Below are positions 8,079 through 16,299 of a stretch of DNA of 49,654 nt, piece by piece; the stretch's first letter is position 1, and each line of letters opens with the position of its first letter. The DNA comes from Brevundimonas sp. ASV9 (GTDB taxonomy: Bacteria; Pseudomonadota; Alphaproteobacteria; Caulobacterales; Caulobacteraceae): NCBI RefSeq assembly GCF_016429195.1, contig NZ_JAELUF010000015.1, positions 1-49,654 of the forward strand, written 5' to 3'. The notes below the pieces were generated by a model. It saw only the letters and a program-made list of their open reading frames with translations. It was not told the origin of the DNA and ran no database searches. A program made the translations under genes and the position numbers.

Positions 8079-8801
8079 ATGAAACGTCGGATGATGGTCG
8101 CGTGTGTCGCGGTCCTGGCTGCCGCAGCCTGTTCCGATCGGCAGGGCGGCGTGGCGGGGCCGACGGGGGCCGACGAGGCCTCGCCCTGGGTTCGCCCGCC
8201 CCAGATTGATGGCGTGATGCGCGACGGCGGCGTTCTGGTGCTGCGCGGCGGGGCGGGGCCCAATGCGCGCGTCGTGCTGCGTGCGCCGGATACCGCGGCC
8301 GTGGCGACGACGGCGGACGGCGCGGGGCGGTTCGAACTGCGGCTGCCGCCGCTAAGCGGCGATGTGCGCTTCACGCCCGAGGTGCAGGTGGGCGAGGACG
8401 CCGCCGTCTCGCCCGAGACCCTGGTGGTGATCCAGGGTGGGGCCGGTCCCGTCGGCCTGATTGCCGCTGGCCAGCCGACTGTTCGCCTCGATGGCGGCGA
8501 AGGGCTGGATGCGGTGGATTCGGACGGTGCGACCCTGATGGCTTCCGGCCGAACAAATGGGGCGGCGCCGTCGATCAACATCAACGGCGCAGATATGTCG
8601 CCGGCGGCGATCGGGCGCGGCCGTTGGCGGGCGGTCATCGGACAGTCGGGTGCGGCGACGATCACGGTGAATGGAAGGCGCTTTGACTATCCGGGCCCGG
8701 GCGCGGCTGGGAGCTTCGTCGTCGAGCGGGCGGGGGCAGGCTGGCGGATCACTTGGCCTGTAGAGCCAGCCGGGCGTCAGACGACGTGGCTGCCGGACTG
8801 A
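8079..8801 (+). CDS. Putative lipoprotein of unknown function
   Basis: 240 residues. An N-terminal lipoprotein signal (MKRRMMVACVAVLAAAAC) has an AAAC lipobox with the lipidated Cys at residue 18. The mature part is Gly/Ala-rich with alternating short hydrophobic strands (VLVLRGGAGPNARVVL, TVRLDGGEG, ATITVNGRRF), suggesting beta-sandwich or Ig-like repeats. Three segments of similar type at about residues 48-95, 115-150 and 165-215 could be tandem beta domains. I do not recognise a named family. It is probably anchored in the outer membrane facing the periplasm. A strong intrinsic terminator follows 80 bases downstream. Confidence 0.75.
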   Translation: MKRRMMVACVAVLAAAACSDRQGGVAGPTGADEASPWVRPPQIDGVMRDGGVLVLRGGAGPNARVVLRAPDTAAVATTADGAGRFELRLPPLSGDVRFTPEVQVGEDAAVSPETLVVIQGGAGPVGLIAAGQPTVRLDGGEGLDAVDSDGATLMASGRTNGAAPSININGADMSPAAIGRGRWRAVIGQSGAATITVNGRRFDYPGPGAAGSFVVERAGAGWRITWPVEPAGRQTTWLPD

Positions 8802-8880
8802 GGGCGCTTAACGATCTGGAAACCATTTCGGTTAAGGAATGGGGCCGTCCTCAGGGACACCATCACCGAACCTGCTTGCA

Positions 8881-8909
8881 GCCCGGCGCCCCCGCCGGGC
8901 TTCTTTTTT
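8881..8909 (+). terminator. Intrinsic terminator after the lipoprotein gene
   Basis: A perfect 8-bp GC stem (GCCCGGCG / CGCCGGGC) with a CCCC loop is followed by TTCTTTTTT. It is oriented to end rightward transcription and lies just before the 3' end of the convergent Mrp operon. Confidence 0.88.
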
Positions 8910-8918
8910 GCCGGCCGA

Positions 8919-9260
8919 TCAGCCCTTTCTCGGCGTGTCTTCGGCGCCCTCGGTGCGATCGCGGAACAGGGCGGCGCGGGCGAGCAGGATCAGGGTGACC
9001 GGCGTCGTGACCGTCAGGAAAAGGCCGATCAGGATTTCGCGGGGCATGAAACGCCGCTCGACGGTCGTGAACCAGACGATCGACGCCAGCAGGATCAGCG
9101 CCATGCCTAGCGTGGCCCCGAGCGTCGGAGCGTGGACGCGCTCATAGAAGGTCTTCAGCCGAACCAGCCCAACCGCGCCCAGTAGCGAAAGGCCCGAGCC
9201 GATGACGGCCAGGGCGACGACGATGATGGCGGCCCATGCGGGAACGTCAGCTTGGGTCAT
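8919..9260 (-). CDS. mrpG: Na+/H+ antiporter subunit G (MrpG/PhaG)
   Basis: 113 residues with three predicted membrane helices and the family pattern GSGLSLLGAVGLVRLKTFYERVHAPT, a characteristic PhaG/MnhG segment. It is the last gene of the Mrp operon and is a small structural subunit of the multi-subunit Na+/H+ antiporter complex in the inner membrane. The start overlaps the stop of mrpF by 4 bases. The polar C-terminus (RDRTEGAEDTPRKG) is normal for the family. Confidence 0.92.
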   Translation of the reverse strand: MTQADVPAWAAIIVVALAVIGSGLSLLGAVGLVRLKTFYERVHAPTLGATLGMALILLASIVWFTTVERRFMPREILIGLFLTVTTPVTLILLARAALFRDRTEGAEDTPRKG

Positions 9261-9538
9261 TCAATCACCTCGCCGCGCATCAGGAACTTGGCCAGGGCCA
9301 CGGTGGCGGCGAAGCCCAACATGCCGATCACCAGCGCGGCCTCGAAATAAAGCTGGCTGTTGGTGCGGATGCCGAACACCACCACCAGCAGCATGCCGTT
9401 TAGATAAAGCGTGTCCATGCCCAAGACGCGATCCTGGGCGCGCGGACCGTGAATGATCCGCCATGCCGCTAGGCCCATGGCGCAGATCAGCATCAGTTGG
9501 GCCAGACCCAGACCCCAGGTCAGCACCGCTGCCGTCAT
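9257..9538 (-). CDS. mrpF: Na+/H+ antiporter subunit F (MrpF/PhaF)
   Basis: 93 residues, three membrane helices, with the conserved GPRAQDRVLGMDTLYLN segment between helices 1 and 2 (the Asp pair is a family hallmark). It is part of the Mrp inner-membrane complex and has been linked to ion or cholate efflux in Bacillus. It is flanked by 4-base overlaps with mrpE and mrpG. Confidence 0.92.
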   Translation of the reverse strand: MTAAVLTWGLGLAQLMLICAMGLAAWRIIHGPRAQDRVLGMDTLYLNGMLLVVVFGIRTNSQLYFEAALVIGMLGFAATVALAKFLMRGEVIE

Positions 9539-10023
9539 TCGAAAATCTCCATCAGCCGGCGCTCGTAGCGATCCTTGATCAGCCGCACCCAGGTCTCTTC
9601 ATCCACGAGATCCAGCACGTGCAGCAGCAGACGGCCGGTGGCGGACTCATACTCGACCCACAAAGTGCCAGGCGTCGAGGTGATGATGATGGCCAGGACC
9701 GCCAGGCCATATCGGTCGCGCAGGTCCAACGGGATGTGGATGAAGCCGGATGTGCGCTCATGCCGTCGCCGGCCCAGAATGATGTGCGACACCGCCCAGT
9801 TGGAGCGCACGATGTCGCCGACGACGTCGATGGCGAGGCGCACTATGGCCATCGGCGACTTCACCCGCACGCGATCAACGCCCAGCGCCAGCATGATGAT
9901 CGGCGCCAGCAGGGCCAGCAGCACCGCGAGCGCCAGGGACGGCGGCGCGACCGAGGCGCTGAGCAGGATCGAGGCGACGAACAGGCCTAGAGATAGGACG
10001 GGGTAGGGGAGGATGCGTCTCAT
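9535..10023 (-). CDS. mrpE: Na+/H+ antiporter subunit E (MrpE/PhaE)
   Basis: 162 residues. Two or three N-terminal membrane helices are followed by a cytoplasmic domain with the family segments VLAIIITSTPGTLWVEY and LLLHVLDLVDEETWV. MrpE is needed for assembly and full activity of the Mrp complex. Both ends overlap neighbours by 4 bases. Confidence 0.92.
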   Translation of the reverse strand: MRRILPYPVLSLGLFVASILLSASVAPPSLALAVLLALLAPIIMLALGVDRVRVKSPMAIVRLAIDVVGDIVRSNWAVSHIILGRRRHERTSGFIHIPLDLRDRYGLAVLAIIITSTPGTLWVEYESATGRLLLHVLDLVDEETWVRLIKDRYERRLMEIFE

Positions 10024-11615
10024 CGCCCGCTCCCGCCCAGCACCGCGTGGATGTAGCCTTGCGGGTCAGCCAGCCAGGCCGCCGTGTGGTCGGTGTAGAT
10101 CAACGCGGATCCAGCGAAGATGGCCAGAAACACGCAGGCGCCGAGCAGGGCTGCGACCGCCGTCAACTCAGCCGCCCCCACCACGAAAGCCGGCGCATCT
10201 TCGTCGCGCGTCCAAATCGCGCCGACGCCAAGGCGGGTCAGGCCGATCAAAGCACCGAGGCTGGACACGGAAAGCACAGTGACCAGCGTCCAAGCCGCCG
10301 CATCGCCAACGGCGACGAGGGCGCTGATCATCGACAGTTTTCCGACGAAGCCGGCCAAGGGCGGCAGGCCGGCGACCATCAGGGTGCAGATCAGAAAGGC
10401 CCCGCCCAGGGCCGCGACGGCCGCCGGAATGACCAGGCCCGGCTCGTTGCGCTCTTCGTCGTCGAACGGATCACGATATTCGTCATCGAAAACAGCGCGC
10501 GCCTCGCCGACGTCAGGCTCACGCCCGCGCTGAAGGATTTCGGCCAGCAAAAACAGGGCTGCGCAGGCCAGGGTGGAGCCGATCAGATAAAAGAGCGCGC
10601 CGCTGAGGGTCGCCGCATCGCCGACGCCAAGGCTGGCCAAAACGGTGCCAGACGAAATCATCACGCCGAACCCGGCGGCGCGCGACAGATCGCGAGAGGC
10701 GATCAGGCCGAACGTGCCGAACGCTATGGTCGCCAGTCCGCCGACGAACAGCCAAGTCAGGCCAAATCCGGCCGAGGCGCCCGCGTCGGCGCCGAACAGC
10801 AGCAGGCTTAGGCGGATGACCACATAGACCCCGACCTTGGAGAGGATGGCGAAGACCGCCGCCGCCGGCGCGCTGGCTGCCGAATAGGTCGGGGTCAGCC
10901 AGAAGCCCAAGGGCCACATGGCGCATTTGATCAGGAAGGCCGTGCCTAGCATCGCCGCTCCGATATGGAATAGCCCCAGGTCATCCGTTGCGACGGTCGC
11001 GACCCGCGTTGCAACATCAGCCATGTTCAGCGTGCCGGTCACGCCGTAGATCAGGCTGACGCCGATCAGAAACAGCAGGGATGCGGTCAGATTGACGGCG
11101 ATATAGATCACGCCCGCCCGCACCCGCGCCTCGCCCGACCCATGCAGGGCCAGTCCGTATGACGCGGCCAGCATGATTTCGAAAAAGACGAACAGGTTGA
11201 ACAGGTCGCCGGTCAGCAGGGCGCCGTTCACCCCCATAATCATAAGCAGGAACAGGGCGTGGAAGCGCGGTCCCGCTCGGTCCCATCGCGCCAGGGCGAA
11301 GATCAGCGCGCATCCGCCAAGAACGCTGGTCAGTGCGACCATCATCGTCGACAGCCGGTCGGCCACCAGGACGATGCCATAAGGCGCCGCCCAGGATCCC
11401 AGGCGGTAAACACGCGCAGTATCGCCGCCGCCCACGGCGCCGTTTGCGCTCTCGTGCAGCAGAACCAGAGCCGTGACCAGAATGGCGGCCATAGCGCTCA
11501 AGCTGAGCACCGCCTTCAGCGTTCGGCGACGCTCGTCCAGCAGCAGCATGGCGGCGGCGATGATCATCGGCAGGACGATGGGGCCGATGATCAGATGGGC
11601 GTCCCAGTCGATCAT
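10020..11615 (-). CDS. mrpD: Na+/H+ antiporter subunit D (MrpD/PhaD)
   Basis: 531 residues with about 14 membrane helices, homologous to the proton-pumping NuoL/M/N subunits of complex I. It contains the conserved block IKCAMWPLGFWLTPTYSAAS with its channel lysine, and FFEIMLAASYGLALHG with the conserved Glu. A hydrophilic loop at about residues 370-400 (DEYRDPFDDEERNE) is acidic. MrpD is one of the two ion-translocating antiporter-like subunits of the complex. Confidence 0.95.
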   Translation of the reverse strand: MIDWDAHLIIGPIVLPMIIAAAMLLLDERRRTLKAVLSLSAMAAILVTALVLLHESANGAVGGGDTARVYRLGSWAAPYGIVLVADRLSTMMVALTSVLGGCALIFALARWDRAGPRFHALFLLMIMGVNGALLTGDLFNLFVFFEIMLAASYGLALHGSGEARVRAGVIYIAVNLTASLLFLIGVSLIYGVTGTLNMADVATRVATVATDDLGLFHIGAAMLGTAFLIKCAMWPLGFWLTPTYSAASAPAAAVFAILSKVGVYVVIRLSLLLFGADAGASAGFGLTWLFVGGLATIAFGTFGLIASRDLSRAAGFGVMISSGTVLASLGVGDAATLSGALFYLIGSTLACAALFLLAEILQRGREPDVGEARAVFDDEYRDPFDDEERNEPGLVIPAAVAALGGAFLICTLMVAGLPPLAGFVGKLSMISALVAVGDAAAWTLVTVLSVSSLGALIGLTRLGVGAIWTRDEDAPAFVVGAAELTAVAALLGACVFLAIFAGSALIYTDHTAAWLADPQGYIHAVLGGSGR

Positions 11616-11956
11616 GCGTCCGGCTCCTTGCCATCGACATGATCGCTGCCGGTGATGCCGCGCGCGGCCAGAATGACGACCAGGAACAGCGCCGTCAGGG
11701 CGAAGCTGATGACGATCGCGGTCAGGACCAGCGCCTGCGGCGTCGGGTCGGTGTAGCGCGCGGGGTCGGAGACCTCGCCCGCCAGCACCGGCGGCGCGCC
11801 CGACCTCAGCCGTCCCATGGCGAAGATGAAGATATTGACCGCATAGGACAGCAGCGACAGCCCCATGATCACCTGAAAGGTGCGCGGGCGCAGCAGCAGC
11901 CAGACACCCGAGGCCGACAGCACGCCGATGGCGAGGGCGAGAACCAGCTCCATCAT
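11612..11956 (-). CDS. mrpC: Na+/H+ antiporter subunit C (MrpC/PhaC)
   Basis: 114 residues, three membrane helices, NuoK-like. The conserved segment VIMGLSLLSYAVNIFIFAMG and the block PTPQALVLTAIVISFALTA identify the subunit. Two ATG codons in tandem (11956 and 11953) can serve as start; the first overlaps the mrpAB stop. A longer in-frame ORF reaching 12163 runs antisense-like through the mrpB region in another frame and is not credible as coding sequence. Confidence 0.93.
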   Translation of the reverse strand: MMELVLALAIGVLSASGVWLLLRPRTFQVIMGLSLLSYAVNIFIFAMGRLRSGAPPVLAGEVSDPARYTDPTPQALVLTAIVISFALTALFLVVILAARGITGSDHVDGKEPDA

Positions 11957-14871
11957 GACGGCTCTCCTTCTTCGGCGTCTCTTTGCTTGGGCTTGCGCAG
12001 CGACTGGTGCGCCAGGGCGACGAGGGTCAGGACCGTGGCGCCCACGACCAGAACGACCACGCCCAAGTCGAACAGCACGGCGCTGGCCAAGGGCACGCGG
12101 CCCAGGATCGGCAGGTCGGCATACTGGAACCAAGAGGTCAGGAAGGGATAGCCGAACAGCCACGATCCAATCCCGCTGAGGGCGGCGATCACCAGGCCGG
12201 CGCCGATCCAGAAGATGGGCCGGATCGCCAGCCGCTCTTCGACCCAGCGGGCGCCCGAGGCCATATACTGCAGGATGAAGGCGATCGACAGGCCGACGCC
12301 CGCCGCGAATCCCCCGCCCGGCAGGTCATGCCCGCGCAGGAACAGGTGAACGGCGAGCAGGATGATGAAGGGGAAGATCCAGCGCATCACCACGCGGGGG
12401 ATCAGCATGGTCTCCTTCAGCGTGTCGCCCTCCGATCGCGTCTCGTGATCGCGGTCTGAGGCATCCTGCACGCTCTGCTGGCTGGGATTGGACAGGGTGT
12501 CGTCGGCGGGACGGAAGCGGCGCAGCAGGGCGAAGATCGTCAGACCGACAATGCCCAAAACCGTGATCTCTCCAAAGGTGTCGAAGGCGCGGAAGTCGAC
12601 CAGGATGACGTTGACGATGTTGCGACCGCCCGCGTCCTTGTAAGCGTATTCGACAAAGAAGCGCGAAATCCCCTCGATCGATGGTCGCGTCATGACGGCG
12701 TAGGAAATGGCCGCCAAGGACGCGCCGACGGCGGCGGCGATGATTAGATCGATACGGCGCCGGCGGCGAGATCGCTTTTCCATGGCCTGTGGCAGGCGAA
12801 TGGTCTCCAGCCGTTTCGGCAGCCAACGTAGGCCCAGCAGCAGCAGGACGGTGGTCACGACCTCGACCAGCAGTTGGGTTACTGCCAGATCCGGCGCCGA
12901 CAGCCAGACGAAGGACAGGCAGCTGGCCAGACCTGCGCCGCCCATCAGAACCACGGCGGCCAGCCGGTGGTATTTGGCCTGCCATGCCGCTGCGACTGCA
13001 CAACTGCCGCCGACCAGCCAAAGACCGGCAAAGGCCCAGTTGGACAGGGTGAATGTCGGCATGATCGGGCGGATCACCAATCCCGCGCCGATCGCCGCCA
13101 GCCCGCCCGCCAGCAGGGCGGCCAAGACGATGGCCCGCAGCTGTGGCTGCTGCCGTGTCGCCCCGAACAGGCGAACCATCGCTTCCGATCCTTTGAACAG
13201 GCCGGTCATGGTTCGCTCGAACAACCAGCCGCCGTTCAGACGCTTCCAGCCCCACGGTCCGCCGCGCGGGTTGGCGTTGATGCGCTTGCCGAAGACGACA
13301 TAAAGCCCCACGCCGCCCGCGAGCGCGATAAGGCTCAGCACCAGCGGCAAGTTGAATCCGTGCCACAGGGCCAGGCTGTAATAGGGCAGGTCAAAGCCCA
13401 GCACCGAAACGGCGGCGCTCCTCAGGAACGGTCCCACTGTCACAGCCGGGAAGATGCCGACGACCAGACACAGCGCGACAAGCACCTCGACGGGGCGACG
13501 CATCCAGGCGGGCGGCTCGCGCGGGATGCGATCCAGCTCTGTCGGAGCCGGGCCGAAGAAGGTCGCGTGGATGAAACGCAGGGAATACAAAACGCTGAAG
13601 GCGCTGGCCAAGGTGGCCAAGGCGGGCAGCAGCATGTTCAGGCCGTGCGTATGGGCGTTGGCCACCGCCTCGGCCAGGAACATTTCCTTGGACAGGAAAC
13701 CGTTCAATAGCGGCACGCCTGCCATCGCGGCCGCCGCCACCATGGCCAGGGTCGCCGTAAAGGGCATGAAGCGGAACAGACCGCTGAGCTTGCGCATATC
13801 CCGCGTGCCGGCCTCGTGGTCGATGATGCCGGCGGCCATGAAGAGCGACGCCTTGAAGGTGGCGTGGTTCACCGTATGGAAGATGGCCGCGATACAGGCC
13901 AGCGGACTGCCTAATCCCAGCAGCAGCACGATCAGGCCCAGATGGCTGATCGTCGAATAGGCCAGCAGCCCTTTGAGGTCATGCTGGAAGATGGCGCACC
14001 AAGCGCCGAGCAGCAGCGTCGCCAAGCCCATCCCGCCGACGATCAGATACCAGCTCTCGGACCCGGCCAGGACGGGCCAGAAGCGGACCAGCAGGAAGAC
14101 CCCAGCCTTCACCATGGTGGCGGAGTGCAGATAGGCGCTGACCGGCGTCGGCGCTGCCATGGCGCGCGGCAGCCAGAAGTGGAACGGAAACTGTGCGCTC
14201 TTGGTCATCGCGCCGAGCAGCAGAAGAATCAGCGCTGGCAGATACAGCGGGCTGGTCTGGATCGCCTCTCGCGACGCCAAGACGACATCGAGGTCGTAGC
14301 TGCCGACGATCCGCCCGATCAGGATCATCCCGACCAGCAGGGCGATGCCGCCCATAGCCGTCACCGTCAGCGCCATGCGCGATCCTTCGCGCGCGGCGGG
14401 GTTCTGGTGCCAATAGCCGATCAGCAGGAAGGAAAAGAGGCTGGTCAGCTCCCAGAAGACCACCAGCTGGATCAGATTGCCCGACAGCACCACACCCTGC
14501 ATCGCGCCCATGAAGGCCAGCAGGAAGGAGAAGAACCGCGGCACCGGATCCTTAGGCGACATGTAGTAGCGGGCATACAGCACCACCAAGGCGCCGATCC
14601 CCAGGATCAGGGCGCTGAACAGCCACGACAGTCCATCCAGTCGCAGCACCAGATTGACGCCCAGCGACGGCAGCCACGAGATTTCGTAGCGCAGCGTCTC
14701 ACCGTCCTGGAACATCGGCCATAGCGCGGCCAGACACCCAAGGCTGACCAAGGACACGACCCAGGAAAGGATGGCGGCCGAGGTGCGTGCGTGACGCGGC
14801 AAGCCGGACGCGACGATGGCGCCCAGGAATGGCAAGACCAGGATGACGACAAGAAGGAAGCTGATGGACAT
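11953..14871 (-). CDS. mrpA: Fused Na+/H+ antiporter subunits A and B (MrpAB/PhaAB)
   Basis: 972 residues with about 20 or more membrane helices. Residues 1-500 form a NuoL-like channel module with FPFHFWLPRAMAAPTPVSAYLHSATMV split over two blocks and the conserved lysine in TMVKAGVFL. The middle carries the MrpA C-terminal extension (DUF4040-type, NuoJ-like). The last 150 residues, from MLIPRVVMRWIFPFI through LRGHDLPGGGFAAGV, are a complete MrpB (MnhB) domain fused in frame. This A-B fusion defines the group 2 (six-gene) Mrp/Pha operons known from rhizobia and other proteobacteria. The start at 14871 gives MSISFLLVVILVL; a longer frame to 14916 adds non-membrane residues. It is the first gene of the operon. 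Confidence 0.95.
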   Translation of the reverse strand: MSISFLLVVILVLPFLGAIVASGLPRHARTSAAILSWVVSLVSLGCLAALWPMFQDGETLRYEISWLPSLGVNLVLRLDGLSWLFSALILGIGALVVLYARYYMSPKDPVPRFFSFLLAFMGAMQGVVLSGNLIQLVVFWELTSLFSFLLIGYWHQNPAAREGSRMALTVTAMGGIALLVGMILIGRIVGSYDLDVVLASREAIQTSPLYLPALILLLLGAMTKSAQFPFHFWLPRAMAAPTPVSAYLHSATMVKAGVFLLVRFWPVLAGSESWYLIVGGMGLATLLLGAWCAIFQHDLKGLLAYSTISHLGLIVLLLGLGSPLACIAAIFHTVNHATFKASLFMAAGIIDHEAGTRDMRKLSGLFRFMPFTATLAMVAAAAMAGVPLLNGFLSKEMFLAEAVANAHTHGLNMLLPALATLASAFSVLYSLRFIHATFFGPAPTELDRIPREPPAWMRRPVEVLVALCLVVGIFPAVTVGPFLRSAAVSVLGFDLPYYSLALWHGFNLPLVLSLIALAGGVGLYVVFGKRINANPRGGPWGWKRLNGGWLFERTMTGLFKGSEAMVRLFGATRQQPQLRAIVLAALLAGGLAAIGAGLVIRPIMPTFTLSNWAFAGLWLVGGSCAVAAAWQAKYHRLAAVVLMGGAGLASCLSFVWLSAPDLAVTQLLVEVVTTVLLLLGLRWLPKRLETIRLPQAMEKRSRRRRRIDLIIAAAVGASLAAISYAVMTRPSIEGISRFFVEYAYKDAGGRNIVNVILVDFRAFDTFGEITVLGIVGLTIFALLRRFRPADDTLSNPSQQSVQDASDRDHETRSEGDTLKETMLIPRVVMRWIFPFIILLAVHLFLRGHDLPGGGFAAGVGLSIAFILQYMASGARWVEERLAIRPIFWIGAGLVIAALSGIGSWLFGYPFLTSWFQYADLPILGRVPLASAVLFDLGVVVLVVGATVLTLVALAHQSLRKPKQRDAEEGEPS

Positions 14872-15090
14872 CGAGGCGGGGCGTCTCTCCTGAATCGCGC
14901 GGGGGCGCTTTGCCAACGCTCAAGGTTGGCCAAGGTTCGCTTTGACCTACGGACAGTAGCCGGGTGCGTCAAAGCGACACCAGAGCGCAGAACGCCGGCG
15001 CCCAATGGCCCGATCGCCGTACGAAGCAGATCAGATAGTGAGGAAAGTTTTCGACCTAACGCCTTGTCTGGCCTCAGTCTTTACCCCGAG

Positions 15091-15165
15091 TGGCTCCGCA
15101 GGTAGGATTCGAACCTACGACCAGCCGATTAACAGTCGGCTGCTCTACCACTGAGCTACTGCGGA
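15091..15165 (-). tRNA. tRNA-Asn (anticodon GTT)
   Basis: The minus strand folds as a complete cloverleaf: acceptor TCCGCAG / CTGCGGA, D arm GCTC...GAGC, anticodon stem CCGAC / GTCGG-type arm with loop CTGTTAA (anticodon GTT), and T arm GTAGG-TTCGAAT-CCTAC. The 3' CCA is encoded (15091-15093). A sigma-70-like promoter lies about 20 bases upstream of the 5' end. It is divergent from the frameshifted methyltransferase gene. Confidence 0.97.
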
Positions 15166-15185
15166 ACATCTGCTCGGGAGGCGGG

Positions 15186-15215
15186 CGTATAGCAGCGGCC
15201 GTTCCGATCTTGCAA
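15186..15215 (-). promoter_or_regulatory. Candidate promoter of tRNA-Asn
   Basis: On the minus strand, TTGCAA (15215-15210) and TATACG (15191-15186) are separated by 18 bases, and the -10 element ends 20 bases before the mature tRNA 5' end. This fits a housekeeping sigma-70 promoter. The -35 hexamer overlaps the only nearby in-frame start candidate (TTG at 15210) of the rightward methyltransferase gene. Confidence 0.5.
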
Positions 15216-16042
15216 TGGGAAAACGAGCCAATCGAAACGATATTTATCGACGACCCCGACGACCCGCGTGTTGCGGCCTATCGCGATATCCGCGAGCGCG
15301 ATCTGACGGGGCGTCAGGGGCTGTTCATAGCGGAAGGAGAGGTGGTGGTGCGTGGACTGGCGTCAAAGGCGTCGCGCTGCCGGCCTCTGTCGCTTCTGCT
15401 GGCGGAAAAGCGCGTTGCGGCCTTGGGCGACGTCATTACGTCTCTGCCGCCCGAGACGCCCGTCTATGTCGCAGGCCAGGCCGTGCTGGACCGGATCGCG
15501 GGTTTTGAACTGCACCGGGGCATTCTGGCCTTGGGCAAAAAGCCCGAGCCGCTGTCGATGGACGATGTGCTGGCGGATACCGCTCGGCAGGACGTGTTCG
15601 TCGTGGCCAGCGGCATCGGCAACCATGACAATGTCGGCGGCCTGTTCAGGAACGCCGCGCGTTCGGCGCCAAGGCGGTGCTGCTTGATCCGACCTGCTGC
15701 GATCCCTTTTACCGCAAGGCGATTCGCGTTTCGGTCGGCGCGGTGCTGCGCACGCCGTTCGTCGTCGCCGGCGCGACAGACATTATCGAAGCCCTGCAGC
15801 AGGCTGGCGTCGAGGTCTTGGCGCTGACGCCTTCGGCGACCGAGCGGCTTTCGAACTACCGGCGCGTCGGACCAGTCGCACTGATGCTGGGGTCGGAAGG
15901 GCCGGGGCTGCCCAAGGATTTGATCGACCGTTGCCGACCGATCGGTATCGCTATGGCGGGCGGGTTCGATTCGCTGAATGTCGCGGCGACCAGTGCGGTC
16001 GCGCTTCATCATCTGACGACGACGGCGCTTGATAGAAGCTGA
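15210..16042 (+). pseudogene. TrmH/SpoU-family RNA 2'-O-methyltransferase, broken by a frameshift
   Basis: Two consecutive frames together encode one SpoU-type methyltransferase. The first frame, from about 15210, carries the substrate-binding domain (IRERDLTGRQGLFIAEGEVV) and SAM motif 1 (SGIGNHDNVGGLFRNAA). The second frame, from about 15660, continues as FGAKAVLLDPTCCDPFYRKA and holds motifs 2 and 3 (VALMLGSEGPGL and DSLNVAATSAVALHH). Inserting one G after position 15658, restoring GCCGCGGCGTTC, joins them as RNAAAFGAKAV, so a single-base loss near 15658-15661 explains the break. It could be a genuine mutation or a sequencing error in a GC run. The start is uncertain: no ATG is in frame and TTG at 15210 is the best candidate. 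Family members methylate tRNA or 23S rRNA ribose. Confidence 0.82.
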
Positions 16043-16047
16043 AAACG

Positions 16048-16075
16048 CGAAGGCCGCCCCGAGGGGCGGCCTTCG
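16048..16075. terminator. Hairpin between the methyltransferase and tRNA-Cys, likely terminator
   Basis: A perfect 13-bp stem (CGAAGGCCGCCCC / GGGGCGGCCTTCG) has a 2-base centre. On the minus strand it is followed by CGTTTTC, so it best serves as terminator of tRNA-Cys. On the plus strand it lies 5 bases after the methyltransferase stop but has no T-tract. Confidence 0.65.
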
Positions 16076-16090
16076 TCCGTATCGTCGCGA

Positions 16091-16164
16091 TGGAGGCCTG
16101 ACCGGGAATCGAACCCGGGTGCAAGGATTTGCAGTCCTCTGCGTCACCACTCCGCCATCAGGCC
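16091..16164 (-). tRNA. tRNA-Cys (anticodon GCA)
   Basis: The minus strand gives acceptor GGCCTGA / TCAGGCC, the anticodon loop CTGCAAA (anticodon GCA) and the T arm CCGGG-TTCGATT-CCCGG, with an encoded 3' CCA at 16091-16093 and discriminator T as expected for tRNA-Cys. Length with CCA is 74 bases. A hairpin terminator lies 15 bases downstream on the same strand. Confidence 0.97.
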
Positions 16165-16299
16165 GCTTTTTTGTCCCCGATTTCTCGGGGGCGGTCATCG
16201 CGAGGGGCGTTCGCTATCAGATCGGATTGTCCGCTGCAACGCACGGACCTATAAGCGCGCGAGATTTCCTCCCGGATTATCGTTGAAGGCTGCCTACAG

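Noticed and set aside
12000-12163. N-terminal extension of mrpC into the mrpB coding region
   Set aside because: The added 69 residues are Arg/Gly/Pro-rich shadow translation; MrpC homologues start at MMELVLAL.
15090-15210. Rightward open frame through the tRNA-Asn gene (peptide with GFEPTTSRL)
   Set aside because: This peptide is the translation of the tRNA antisense strand, a frequent false ORF start; the methyltransferase must begin after the tRNA.
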